Shown here piece by piece: positions 51,844 to 60,660 of a stretch of DNA of 64,000 nt. How positions within the stretch are numbered: the stretch's first letter is position 1; each line of letters begins with the position of its first letter. Both the position numbers and the translations under genes were made by a program. The notes under the pieces were generated by a model. That model saw only the letters and a list, made by a program, of their open reading frames with translations, had not been told where the DNA came from and did no database searches. Origin of the DNA: Micromonospora sp. RP3T (GTDB lineage Bacteria > Actinomycetota > Actinomycetes > Mycobacteriales > Micromonosporaceae); NCBI RefSeq assembly GCF_003027925.1, contig NZ_PYPS01000002.1:186001-250000 (forward strand), written 5' to 3'.

Positions 51844-51983
51844 CGAGCGTCGGGAGTGGCGTCGCCGACCGACGGGCGGAGGCCGAGGCGGCCATCGCCC
51901 TCATCGACGGTCTGCTGCTGCTGCGCCAACTCGCCGGGCCCGACGCGGCCGACCGCGCCGCCGGGCGGATGCGGCTCGGGTAG
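51844..51983 (+). pseudogene. C-terminal fragment of a TetR-like regulator
   Basis: An open stretch ending in TAG at 51981 codes a C-terminal stretch of about 30 residues (AEAEAAIALIDGLLLLRQLAGPD...) very like the last helices of many TetR regulators (the ALIDGLLLLRQLAGP motif). No helix-turn-helix or start lies in frame upstream. It seems to be the remnant of a deleted gene. Confidence 0.45.
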
Positions 51984-52163
51984 GACCCACCCGGTGGTCC
52001 GTGGGGCGGCGCGCGGTCCTCGCCGGCGAAAACCTTTTACACTTTCTCAACCCTTGTAAATATTTATCGTCGTCGTGATACTGGCACCGGGTCCGGCGAC
52101 CGTCCCGGACCGGACGGGCCGGGCCAGCGAACCGGCCGGTCACCTCCTGGATGAGGAGCGCCG
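51984..52163. promoter_or_regulatory. AT-rich control region before the PG-binding M23 gene
   Basis: The stretch 52029-52070 is an island of A+T in GC-rich DNA, holding the inverted pair TTTACA (52036-52041) and TGTAAA (52055-52060) and a TAAATA that could be a -10 element. It lies about 90-130 bases before the M23 peptidase start. Together with the TetR remnant it fills the gap 51721-52163; nothing else is seen there. Confidence 0.5.
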
Positions 52164-53099
52164 ATGCCGACTTCCCTCCGACGCCTCACCGGCCGACTGG
52201 CCGTGGTGGTGCTCGCCGTGACCGCCGTCCTGGTCGGTCCGGCCGCCGCGCAGGCCGCCACACCGGCCTGGCCGACCCTCGGCGCCGGCATGTCCGGCGC
52301 CAACGTCGCCTCGGCCCAGTTCCTGCTCCGGCACCACGGCCAGACGCTGACCGTGGACGGTGCCTTCAGCGCCGGCACGACCGCGGCGACGCAGGCGTTC
52401 CAGTCCGCCAACGGCCTCACCGCCGACGGCGTCGTCGGCGCCCTGACCTGGTCGCGGCTCGTCGTGACGCTGGACCCCGGCGCGAACAACAACGCGGTAC
52501 GCGCGCTGCAGACCGCGTTGAACAAGTACGGGTACGGGTTGACGGTCGACGGGGCCTGGGGCGCCGGCACCACCGACGCGGTGACCGCCTTCAAGACCGG
52601 ACGCGGGCTCACCGGCGGCACCACCGTCGGCGCGACGACCTGGCAGTGGCTGCTCGGCGGGGGCGGTGGCGGGGGCCTCTACGCGCCGATCATCGACCGG
52701 TCGGTCCTGCCCCGGTCGGAGTACGACGATCCGCACCACGACTACCCGGCGATCGACCTGCCCACCGTGACCGGCGTGACCACGTACGCGATCACCGGCG
52801 GCACGGTCGGCTACGCGGGCGGCAGCTGCGGCAACGGCATCGGCCTCACCGCCGACGACGGCGCCTACTACCTCTACTGCCACCTGTCGTCCCGCGTGGT
52901 CGCGGCCGGGGCGCGGGTCAGCGCCGGGCAGGTCGTCGGCTACACCGGGGCCACCGGCAACGTGACCGGGCCGCACCTGCACCTGGAGATCCGGGTGAAC
53001 GGCGCCAACCGCTGCCCGCAGCAGCTCCTGCTGGCCGTCTACGACGGCGCCGCCGTCCCGGCGCCCTCCGCGCTGCCCGCCACCGGATGTTTCTACTGA
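52164..53099 (+). CDS. Secreted M23 (LytM-like) peptidase with two peptidoglycan-binding domains
   Basis: 311 residues from ATG 52164 (GAGGAGCG ahead). A signal peptide (about 1-31) is followed by two PG_binding_1 domains (VASAQFLLRHHG...LTVDGAFSAGTT; AVRALQTALNKYG...LTVDGAWGAGTT), a Gly-rich linker and an M23 domain. Metal-binding residues fit HDYPAIDLP and GPHLHLEIR; the central YLYCHLSSRV supplies the other histidine. It cuts peptide bridges in cell walls. Confidence 0.92.
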   Translation: MPTSLRRLTGRLAVVVLAVTAVLVGPAAAQAATPAWPTLGAGMSGANVASAQFLLRHHGQTLTVDGAFSAGTTAATQAFQSANGLTADGVVGALTWSRLVVTLDPGANNNAVRALQTALNKYGYGLTVDGAWGAGTTDAVTAFKTGRGLTGGTTVGATTWQWLLGGGGGGGLYAPIIDRSVLPRSEYDDPHHDYPAIDLPTVTGVTTYAITGGTVGYAGGSCGNGIGLTADDGAYYLYCHLSSRVVAAGARVSAGQVVGYTGATGNVTGPHLHLEIRVNGANRCPQQLLLAVYDGAAVPAPSALPATGCFY

Positions 53100-53115
53100 C
53101 CACCGGGCGTGCCGG

Positions 53116-55572
53116 TCAGAGCGGGATCGAGACGACGTCGACGTCGATGCCGCTGGTCGGCGTGTAGTCGAACCAGGTCGCCATGAGCGAGGCGCCCGCC
53201 GCGGCGGAGATGTCCGCGTCGACGCCCTCGCCGCCCGGCTCGCCGTCCGCGCCGTAGGAGATCAGGTCGAAGTCGTTGCCACTGCCCGGCAGCCGGTACA
53301 CCAGCTCGCGCCCCCAGGCGTCGAGGTACGGGCCGCCGGGCAGGTCGGCGAGCTGCGCCGGATAGCTGCCGGTGGTCTGCCGGTGCAGGTCCAGCGCGTC
53401 GAGCACCACCTGCATGGTGTCCCACGTGGTGCGCTGCTGCGGATAGAGCAGCGGACGGGCGTGCTGCTCCGGGTTGGCCGGCGGAATCCCGGCGTAGTTG
53501 GTGTGCGCGAACGCGGCCACCTCCTGCGCGATCGTCAGGTAGGGCGACGTCCCGGTCGGGCTGCCGGTGTCGAGCAGGTGGGTGAACCGTTCCTCGAAGC
53601 CCGGCCGGATCGGCACCACCACCCGCGCGTACCCGGCGCGCAGGAAGTCACGGTGGCCCGGGTCGGCGTGCTCGAACAGCAGCTTCTCCCGGGCCAGGTC
53701 GTCGCTGCCCCAGAAGTACGGGTAGAGGAAGTACAGCAGGTTCTCCCACTCGACGGCGTGGTGGACGAACTTCACCAGGTCCCCGAACCCGGACACGGTG
53801 CCCCACTGGGCCGCGGTGAGCCGCCGGTCGGGCTGCGGTCGGTCGTCGGGGGTGTCGACGGCGTCCGCGTCGCGGTCCATGGCCAGCTTGACGATGCTGC
53901 CGACCTCGCTCGGCGCGGTCTCGAACTCCGGCCCGATCAGCCAGGTCAGCACGCCACGCATCAGCTCGTCGCGCTCCAGCCGCCGCAGCGTCAGGGTGTC
54001 CTTGCCGGACAGCAGCATCCACAGCCGGTCGCGCTTGTCCTGGAGCAGCGCCTGCTGCGTCTGGTACCGGGCCAGGGCGGTGTCACGCAGCACGGTCCAC
54101 ACCCGCTGCTTCCAGTCCCGGAACGTCCGGTCCGTACGCCGGGCGACGGCGACCAGCGAGAACTGCATCGTGTACTCGGCCGTCCGCATGAACGTGATCA
54201 TGAGCTTGTCACCGCCGGCGATACCCCTGCCGGTCACCCGGGCGACGCCCGTGCCGGGGGTGGGCTGCTGCACCTGGAGCGTCGTCTCCGCGGTCGGCCA
54301 GAGCATCAACGGGGTCCCGCTCGGGCCCCACCACTCGATGACGCCCTGGAACTCGCTGTCCATCGCGTACCCGGCCGGCGCGGTGAACTCGATCGGGCCG
54401 TCCACGTCCTTGCCCGCGTCGAAGCGGTGGGCGTACGGGAGCTTGACGGTTTCGGCCGGCGGCGGTTCCAGCCCCACCCCGTACTCCTTGGCCAGCGCCA
54501 CCCAACCGGTGTCGGTGATGTCGTCGACGGACAGGGCGAAGGTGAACGGCGTTCGGATCCGTACGTCCAGATCGGCCAGTTCCCGGTGCCGCGCCCACAG
54601 CCGGGCACCCGGGTTCGGCACCGCGACGTCGAACGTCAGCCGCAGCCCGTAGCGGAACAGGTCCACCCGCCACCTGCGCATCATCCGGAAGTAGTCCACC
54701 CGCAGCGCCCGGTCGGCGTGCGGGTTGGTGATGGTCCGGAAGGACGCGTCCTCGCTGCCGCGCGTCGACTCCAGTTTCACCGACACCTTGTGCTCCTGCC
54801 GGGCCCGCGCCGACGCCTTCTGCGTGACCTCGCGGACGTTCGACACGCTCTCCCGCACCGCGGCGCGGTCCTCCGACGAGGTGGACAGCCCGACGCTCAC
54901 CGACGCGGTCACCGGCCCGTACCCGCCGCTCACGCTGGAACCGAAGTTGAACGCGCTGGTGTGCCGCGACTCGTTCTCGGTCGAGATCGACGCGTCGGTC
55001 TTGTCGACCACGCCGCGCTCGCTGTAGCTCTCGAAGTAGTCGGAGACGATCTGCTCGTACTCGTCCTTGGCGATCGACCATTCCTTGTGCGAGACGGTCA
55101 CGGTCTCCATCGGCGTCATCGGGACCGTGAAGACCAGCTCGCCCCGCTCGGTGCCGGCCGGGCACATCTCGATGCGTTCGAGGTGCAGTCGCCCGACCGG
55201 CGCGATGCGCAGTCGCTGCTGGAACGCGGCCACCGCGTACGTGGTCGCCGGGGTGGCCCGCAGTCCGGCGACCGCCTGCCCCAGCCGCACGAAGGTCGCG
55301 TCGTCCAGGGCCGCCATCCGTCCGGCGGTCAGCAGGTGCTCGGCCGGGCGGTCGGTGAGCGCCTGCGCCAGGTCGAGCAGGTGCTGGTCCTCGGGCAGCG
55401 CGTGCCGCAACGTGCGCAGTTCCGCCTCGCCCAGGGCCAGGTCCCGGACGAAGTTGACCTTCTCCAGCGCCCGGCCGCTGACCGACCGGACGCGGGAGCG
55501 GTCCTGGTCGGACAGCTCGGTCTGCACGTAGCTGGCCTTCAGCAGCACCCGCTTGCTGTTGGTGAGTTCCAT
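53116..55572 (-). CDS. Large unknown protein with GspG-like C-terminal tail
   Basis: 818 residues from ATG 55572. No signal peptide. The middle has a beta-rich part with many charged helices (DRAAVRESVSNVREVTQKASARARQEH) and a helical late section (LVKFVHHAVEWENLLYFLYPYFWG). The last about 100 residues resemble the C-terminal domain of the major pseudopilin GspG: YLDAWGRELVYRLPG, then FDLISYGADGEPGGEGVDADI. This tail normally binds calcium in type II secretion pilins; here it follows an unrelated 700-residue body. It is 13 bases after the gene at 55586, so the two are an operon. I assign no function. Confidence 0.8.
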   Translation of the reverse strand: MELTNSKRVLLKASYVQTELSDQDRSRVRSVSGRALEKVNFVRDLALGEAELRTLRHALPEDQHLLDLAQALTDRPAEHLLTAGRMAALDDATFVRLGQAVAGLRATPATTYAVAAFQQRLRIAPVGRLHLERIEMCPAGTERGELVFTVPMTPMETVTVSHKEWSIAKDEYEQIVSDYFESYSERGVVDKTDASISTENESRHTSAFNFGSSVSGGYGPVTASVSVGLSTSSEDRAAVRESVSNVREVTQKASARARQEHKVSVKLESTRGSEDASFRTITNPHADRALRVDYFRMMRRWRVDLFRYGLRLTFDVAVPNPGARLWARHRELADLDVRIRTPFTFALSVDDITDTGWVALAKEYGVGLEPPPAETVKLPYAHRFDAGKDVDGPIEFTAPAGYAMDSEFQGVIEWWGPSGTPLMLWPTAETTLQVQQPTPGTGVARVTGRGIAGGDKLMITFMRTAEYTMQFSLVAVARRTDRTFRDWKQRVWTVLRDTALARYQTQQALLQDKRDRLWMLLSGKDTLTLRRLERDELMRGVLTWLIGPEFETAPSEVGSIVKLAMDRDADAVDTPDDRPQPDRRLTAAQWGTVSGFGDLVKFVHHAVEWENLLYFLYPYFWGSDDLAREKLLFEHADPGHRDFLRAGYARVVVPIRPGFEERFTHLLDTGSPTGTSPYLTIAQEVAAFAHTNYAGIPPANPEQHARPLLYPQQRTTWDTMQVVLDALDLHRQTTGSYPAQLADLPGGPYLDAWGRELVYRLPGSGNDFDLISYGADGEPGGEGVDADISAAAGASLMATWFDYTPTSGIDVDVVSIPL

Positions 55573-55585
55573 CGGACCCTCTCGA

Positions 55586-57475
55586 TCAGCGGACGGAGAC
55601 CCGGCCCAGGTAGCGGACCTTCAGCGGAGCCGGACGTTCGGGAAACGTGGACAGGTCCCCGGCGTCGCGGGTCTGCCCGTAGTCGTGGATGTTGATCAGT
55701 TCGCCCGGTACCGGGTCCCGCGGCCCGCGGTGCGCGGCCAGCGCCCGGACCAGGTACACCCCGGAGGAGACCTCGGCGATCAGCCGCTTCGGGTCCGGCG
55801 CGGTCACCTCCGTCCGCGGCTGCGGCTGGTCCGCCCCGGCGGCGGTGGGCGGGGCGGACGGGGCCGCGTACGCCTGGGTGGAGAACGTCAGCACGGCGAT
55901 GCCGCCGGCCGCCATCGCGGCGTTCCGGGCCACCGGCGCGGCGGCCCGCATCGCGGTGGTCAGCAGCGGCACCACGTTGCTCGTCGTGTTGGCGGCGGCG
56001 CCCGCGCCACCGACCTGCGCCAGCGCGACCTCCTGGAACGTGGTCACCACGCCCCGGCTGGCGGTCGCCGCGGCCACCTGGGCGCCCGACCCGGCCTCGA
56101 CGACCACCTGGGGGAGCGCGGTCCGGCCCAGCCCGCCGATCATGTTCGCGCCGACGAGTTCCCCACCGCTCAGTTCGGCGGCGGCCAGCGCGCCGCCGGC
56201 CAGCAGGCCCGCCTCGATCGCCACCGCCAGGCCGCCGGTCACCACCACCGGCACCACCACCAGCGCCACCGTCAGGTAAGGGTGCTCGCTGATCCAGCGC
56301 AGCACCCTGTCGGCGAACTCCTTCAGCCCCGGCACGGCGCCGTTGGCCAGCCGGGCCATCTCCTCGATCCGCACCAGCACCTCCTGGCGCAGCAGCGTCA
56401 CGCCCCGCCGGCCGCCCAGCAGCTCCGCCCAGGTCTCGGCCTGCCGGCGGAACTGCTCCCACAGCCGGTCCACGGTCGGGCCGGGCAGCGGCACCAACTG
56501 CCGGTACGCCGTCTCGTCGCAGACCAGCAGCCACTGCTCGCCGGGCAGCGCCAGCCCGCGCTGGAACATCGCCTCGTCGATGCGGGCGGTGAACGGCCGC
56601 AGCGGTTCGATCACGTCGAACGCGCACCTGATGCGCGGCACCGCGTCGCCCTCGTACGAGGTGTCGCCCAACTCCTCCCGGAGGTCCTTGAACCGGTGCG
56701 GGGCCAGGCAGTACACGTAGACGGCGAGGATGTGCTTGGCCAGGGCGGTGGTCAGGGTCCGCAGCGCGCGCCGGTCCGCCGAGTCCATCTCCACGCAGAT
56801 CTTGTAGAGCAGCAACCCCGGGCGTTCCCGGCGCACCTGGAGCGCCAGCCGGATCGCAGTGATGCCGTGCCGGGCCAGCAACGTGCCGCACAGCGCGACG
56901 AACGCCCGGTTGACCGGCAGCGGGATCCGCATCGGACGGTCGTACGGCGGGTAGTGGGCGCCGGGCCGGTAGGGCAGCCGGAACTTCCGGTAGACCGCGA
57001 CGATGTTCGTCAGCTTCTCCACGCCACGGCTCAGCCCGGTCTCGGAGTCCGGCTTGATCTCGTAGAACTCGTGCCGGCCGCGGGCGAGCGCGGGGCGCGT
57101 CGCGCCGGGCCGGCCCGGGTGCAGCAGGAGCGAGTTGACCAGCGCCACGATCGGCGGGGCGGAGACGCCGTCGTGGGTGACGATGTCCGGCCACTGCATC
57201 CGCTCGGCCATCAGTTGCTCGACCGTCACGTGCGGGTTGCGCCGGGCCAGCATCTCGCAGTAGGGGCGCTTGCGGCCGCTGTCGGGCCAGTCCCGTTCGT
57301 CAAGTAACGCCTGCGCGAAGGCGGCCTGGTTGGTGACCACCACGTAGTGCTCGAAGATCACCTTCTCGGCGACGTCCAGCCCGAAGATCTGTGTGCCGTT
57401 GAGCTGGCCCCGGTCCTTGGCCGCGTCCAGCAACTCGCCGACCCGGTAGCACCCGCCGGCCGTCGTGGTGGTCAT
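55586..57475 (-). CDS. Unknown protein with PD-(D/E)XK-like motif and membrane-like section
   Basis: 629 residues from ATG 57475. The N-terminal third has MQWPDIVTHDG and, later, RHEFYEIKPDSETG, a layout like the PD-(D/E)XK nuclease core (the glutamate and lysine of E-I-K). A hydrophobic and Ala/Gly-rich stretch near residues 395-540 includes a likely membrane span (YLTVALVVVPVVVTGGLAVAI). The C-terminus is short and basic. It forms an operon with the 818-residue gene. Nuclease-type toxin, phage- or injection-related protein are options; none is proved. Confidence 0.78.
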   Translation of the reverse strand: MTTTTAGGCYRVGELLDAAKDRGQLNGTQIFGLDVAEKVIFEHYVVVTNQAAFAQALLDERDWPDSGRKRPYCEMLARRNPHVTVEQLMAERMQWPDIVTHDGVSAPPIVALVNSLLLHPGRPGATRPALARGRHEFYEIKPDSETGLSRGVEKLTNIVAVYRKFRLPYRPGAHYPPYDRPMRIPLPVNRAFVALCGTLLARHGITAIRLALQVRRERPGLLLYKICVEMDSADRRALRTLTTALAKHILAVYVYCLAPHRFKDLREELGDTSYEGDAVPRIRCAFDVIEPLRPFTARIDEAMFQRGLALPGEQWLLVCDETAYRQLVPLPGPTVDRLWEQFRRQAETWAELLGGRRGVTLLRQEVLVRIEEMARLANGAVPGLKEFADRVLRWISEHPYLTVALVVVPVVVTGGLAVAIEAGLLAGGALAAAELSGGELVGANMIGGLGRTALPQVVVEAGSGAQVAAATASRGVVTTFQEVALAQVGGAGAAANTTSNVVPLLTTAMRAAAPVARNAAMAAGGIAVLTFSTQAYAAPSAPPTAAGADQPQPRTEVTAPDPKRLIAEVSSGVYLVRALAAHRGPRDPVPGELINIHDYGQTRDAGDLSTFPERPAPLKVRYLGRVSVR

Positions 57476-57651
57476 GCGCCCACGGTAGGAACGGCGACCG
57501 CCGCGCGCCGCCGACTGTCCGATGTGCGTCGCTGACCGGTATCCGGCGCAGGTCGCGGCCGGTGTAACGGGGATGAAACGGTCCTGTCGTTACTGTCCTG
57601 GTCCAGCGGCGCGCGCTTCGGACTCCCACCGTCTACGACAGGACCTTCTCC

Positions 57652-58206
57652 ATGCGACGGACATTTCTCCGCGTACTCATGATCGCCGCCCTGGTGGCCG
57701 GCGGCCTCGGCCTCGGTGCGGGCGCCGCGCCGGCACCGGCCCTGGCGGCCTACGGCGCGGTCAAGTGGCCGGCGACCGGCGTGATCACCAGCAAGGTGGA
57801 CGACCGGTGCCCCGGCTACGACAACCACGACGGCTACGACATCGCCGGCAACTACCGGTCGGTGATCTCGGCCGCCTACGCCGGGTCGGTGAGCTACATC
57901 GGCTGGGACGCCGGCGGCTACGGGAACTTCGTCATCATCACGCACACAAACGGTTGGAGCACCCTCTACGGCCACCTCGACGGTTACGTCTCCCGGATGC
58001 GGGTGGGGGAGTACTTCAACCGTGGTGACGGCATCGGCTACATGGGTTACACCGGCGGGGTCTCGCCGCCCGGCATCGGCGGCACGCACCTGCACTTCGA
58101 GATGCTGCGCTACGACTCGCCGCAGGTCTGGAACTCGGCCGGCACCTGTGGCCAGAGCGTGACCCGGGGCAACTCGATCCCGTTCGACTTCGCCGGCCTG
58201 AACTGA
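57652..58206 (+). CDS. Secreted M23 peptidase, small
   Basis: 184 residues from ATG 57652. Signal peptide (about 1-32) then a compact M23 domain: metal motifs HDGYDIAG and THLHFEM, with TLYGHLDGYV between. No binding domain. It is a single gene, divergent from the unknown operon and convergent with the SARP gene across a strong hairpin. Confidence 0.9.
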   Translation: MRRTFLRVLMIAALVAGGLGLGAGAAPAPALAAYGAVKWPATGVITSKVDDRCPGYDNHDGYDIAGNYRSVISAAYAGSVSYIGWDAGGYGNFVIITHTNGWSTLYGHLDGYVSRMRVGEYFNRGDGIGYMGYTGGVSPPGIGGTHLHFEMLRYDSPQVWNSAGTCGQSVTRGNSIPFDFAGLN

Positions 58207-58222
58207 CCGGTGACCGTCCCGG

Positions 58223-58257
58223 CGGCGGCGGGCGGGTGGGTCACCCGCCCGCCGCCG
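58223..58257. terminator. Perfect 15-bp hairpin between convergent genes
   Basis: Arms 58223-58237 and 58243-58257 pair perfectly with a five-base loop; the right arm runs into the end of the SARP gene. It probably stops transcription from both directions. Confidence 0.85.
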
Positions 58258-60409
58258 TCGCCTGTCGGGCGTCGCCCCGGCTGCCCACCGCGAGGTAGGT
58301 CCGCCGGGCGCGTGCCATGTCACCGGCCAGCACCGCCTCCGCCGCCTGCCGCCACGGGGAATCGACGGGCGCGTGCCGGGCGAGGACGCGCCCGTCGAGG
58401 CCCGCCTCGCGCAACGCCAACGGCAGGTCGACGCCGAAGCTGCTGGTGAGCGCCGCGCCACGCACCCGGTCCAGCAACTCCTCGGCCGTGGCGGTGATGC
58501 GGGCACGCGGCCGGCCCAGGGCGATCCGCACCCGCAGCCGCTGCACCAGCGCGGGGCCGAGCAGCGCTGCCCCGCCGTCGCGCCGCGCCAGGCGTTCCGC
58601 CGCGCCGGAGTGTCGGTCGGCGGCCGGCAGGTCGCCCTGGTGCAGGGCCAGGCGCGACAGGACGACGTGCACCTCGGAGGCCATCCGGTGGTGGCGGTGC
58701 TCGCCGCGCAGGTAGCGGACGCCCGCGCCGCGCGCCGCGGTCCACCGGCCGCGCTGGAACGCCTCCCGCACCCGTTCGGCGACCAGCCAGGGCACGTCGG
58801 CGGTCGCGTCCTGCCCGCGGATGCTCCCCACGGCCAGTTCCCGGTAGCCGGCCGCCGGACCGAGCCGCGCCCGCCGGTCCTCCGCGTCGGCCAGCGCGAC
58901 CCAGAGCGTCGGCGGCACCCAGCCGAGCCGGTCCCGGTACGCCTGCGTGAGGCGGGCGAGTTCGGCGGCCACGTCGGCGTGTCCGGCGGCCAGGTCGACG
59001 AGCGCCAGGTTGGCGCGGGCCCGCAGGTCCAGCGGCGTCAGGGACATCTGCCGGGCCCAAGCCAGCCCGAGCAGTCCCGCTCGCCGCGCCGGCCGGCCCC
59101 GGTCGCTGACCGCCAGGATCCCGCAGATGTTGACCAGGGCCGCCGTGCCGGCCGGGTCGGGCGCGCGGTCGTCGATCAGGTCGACGGCCTCCGCCACCCG
59201 CCGCAGGGCGGAGTCGCCGTCCCCGGGTCGGAGCCAGAGCACCCGGGCCTGCCAGGACAGCGCCTCGGCGGCCTGGTGCCGCCGGTTCTCCCGGCGGAAC
59301 AGCGTCGCCGCGCGGGCCAGTTCGTCGAGCCCCGCGCCGGTCTGGTGGTAGCGGACCTCGCCGAGCCGCAGCAACGCCTCGGCGCGGGCGGCCGGGTCCC
59401 CGCCGAGCCGCAGGGTGGCGGTGAGGCAGTGCGCCGCCCGCCGGTAGTCGCCCCGGTCGGCGATGTAGGCGCCGGCCTCGGTCAACGCCCGCAGCGCGGC
59501 CCGGCTCCCCGGCGGCGGCGACCGGTCGTCCGCGCCGGCCCGGATCACCTCGCGCGCCGGCGGCGAGCCTCCCGGCGGCTCGCCGTGGTCGAGGATCCGG
59601 CGGTACGTCCGCACCAGCGCGGCGCTCGGCTCCACCCCGAGGTCGTCGCGCAGCCGCCGCCGGAAGGCCCGATGGGCGGCGACGGCCTCGTCGTACCGGC
59701 CGGCGAGCGACAGCGCGCGCAGGTGCAGGTCGTGCACCCACTCGGCGGTGGGTTCCTGCGCGGCGAGGGCGGCCAGGTCGGGCAGGACCGTCCGGTGGTC
59801 GCCGAGCCGCAGGCGCACGTCGAACGACATCCGCCGCAGTCCCCGCACCTCCTCGCCGACCGCCACGAGTTCGGGCCACCGGCCCGGATCCGACCAGACG
59901 CCCTGGCACGGCGCACCGCGCACCAGCGCCGCCGCGCGGTCGAGCAGGTCCACGGCCCGGGCCAGGTTCCCGCTCGCCTCGGCGCGGCGGGCCTGGTCCC
60001 GGAGCTGACGGAGGTCGGCGAGATCGCTGCTCCCCGGGCCGAGGTCCCACCGGTAGCCGTCGGCGGTGCGGCGCAGACCGGCGTCGGCGTCGGGATCGGC
60101 GGTCCGAAGCCGCTGCCGGACCCGGTGCACGAGGACGCGGATCGCGCCGCGGTCCACGTCGTGCCGCTCGGGCCACACCCGGGCCGAGAGCGCGGACAGG
60201 GGCACGCCGGCCGCGTACCGCAGCGCCAGCGCGGCCACGAGCGCCCGCTGTCGCGGGCCCGGCCCGAGCACGTCGGTCCCGGCGACCCGTACGTGCGGCG
60301 GGCCCAGGACCCCGCACCACAGCGGAGGACGTCGCCCGGGCTCGTCGCGCCCGGTCGTCGGATTCGGGTCGGGCCGGTCCCACGCCAGCCGCCCAGGGCC
60401 CTTGTCCAT
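58241..60409 (-). CDS. SARP-type regulator (winged helix + BTAD + TPR)
   Basis: 722 residues from ATG 60409. A winged-helix DNA-binding domain (about 30-120: LGPPHVRVAGTDVLGPGPRQRALVAAL, SALSARVWPE) and a BTAD domain (about 125-275, ending DDLGVEPSAALVRTYRRIL) are followed by about 430 residues of TPR-like helices. No NB-ARC ATPase is seen between. It stands 14 kb away from the cluster, so it may act on other genes. Confidence 0.9.
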   Translation of the reverse strand: MDKGPGRLAWDRPDPNPTTGRDEPGRRPPLWCGVLGPPHVRVAGTDVLGPGPRQRALVAALALRYAAGVPLSALSARVWPERHDVDRGAIRVLVHRVRQRLRTADPDADAGLRRTADGYRWDLGPGSSDLADLRQLRDQARRAEASGNLARAVDLLDRAAALVRGAPCQGVWSDPGRWPELVAVGEEVRGLRRMSFDVRLRLGDHRTVLPDLAALAAQEPTAEWVHDLHLRALSLAGRYDEAVAAHRAFRRRLRDDLGVEPSAALVRTYRRILDHGEPPGGSPPAREVIRAGADDRSPPPGSRAALRALTEAGAYIADRGDYRRAAHCLTATLRLGGDPAARAEALLRLGEVRYHQTGAGLDELARAATLFRRENRRHQAAEALSWQARVLWLRPGDGDSALRRVAEAVDLIDDRAPDPAGTAALVNICGILAVSDRGRPARRAGLLGLAWARQMSLTPLDLRARANLALVDLAAGHADVAAELARLTQAYRDRLGWVPPTLWVALADAEDRRARLGPAAGYRELAVGSIRGQDATADVPWLVAERVREAFQRGRWTAARGAGVRYLRGEHRHHRMASEVHVVLSRLALHQGDLPAADRHSGAAERLARRDGGAALLGPALVQRLRVRIALGRPRARITATAEELLDRVRGAALTSSFGVDLPLALREAGLDGRVLARHAPVDSPWRQAAEAVLAGDMARARRTYLAVGSRGDARQATAAGG

Positions 60410-60459
60410 CGATGCACCTCGACGTCAAGTCTAGGCGTCGCCGGGACCGGTCCCGACCC

Positions 60460-60489
60460 TTGACATGCGAACTCAGATTACCGAATAAT
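60460..60489 (+). promoter_or_regulatory. Sigma-70-like promoter for terC
   Basis: TTGACA at 60460-60465 and AATAAT at 60484-60489, 18 bases apart, a near-consensus pair rarely seen in this DNA. Start of transcription is expected about 60496, giving a 165-base leader before the TerC start. Confidence 0.7.
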
Positions 60490-60497
60490 GGATCGTA

Positions 60498-60616
60498 ATT
60501 CGAGGGGGAGTACCCATCCCGCACCGGACGCGTCGGCCGTCAGGACGAGCCCGCCCACGGGCTCCGGCCACGCGAGCCGTCCGCACCCGCCGGGCGGCCA
60601 GGGGAGACCTTCGACC
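60498..60616 (+). ncRNA. Probable yybP-ykoY manganese riboswitch
   Basis: The leader of the TerC gene shows the family's conserved parts: GGGGGAGTA near 60504-60512, GTCAGGACG near 60538-60546 and GGGGAGACCTTCGA near 60601-60614. A P1 stem can form between TCGAGG (about 60500) and CCTTCGA (60608-60614). TerC genes are classical targets of this Mn2+ riboswitch. Exact ends are approximate. Confidence 0.7.
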
Positions 60617-60660
60617 CGTTCGCCGGCAACCCGCCGGCCCGGTCGGAGGGAGCGCCCGCC

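Noticed and set aside
51739..52059. Plus-strand open frame in the gap after the UBP zinc-finger gene
   Set aside because: Arg/Pro-rich with no start signal; the TetR-like frame in the same DNA makes better protein sense.
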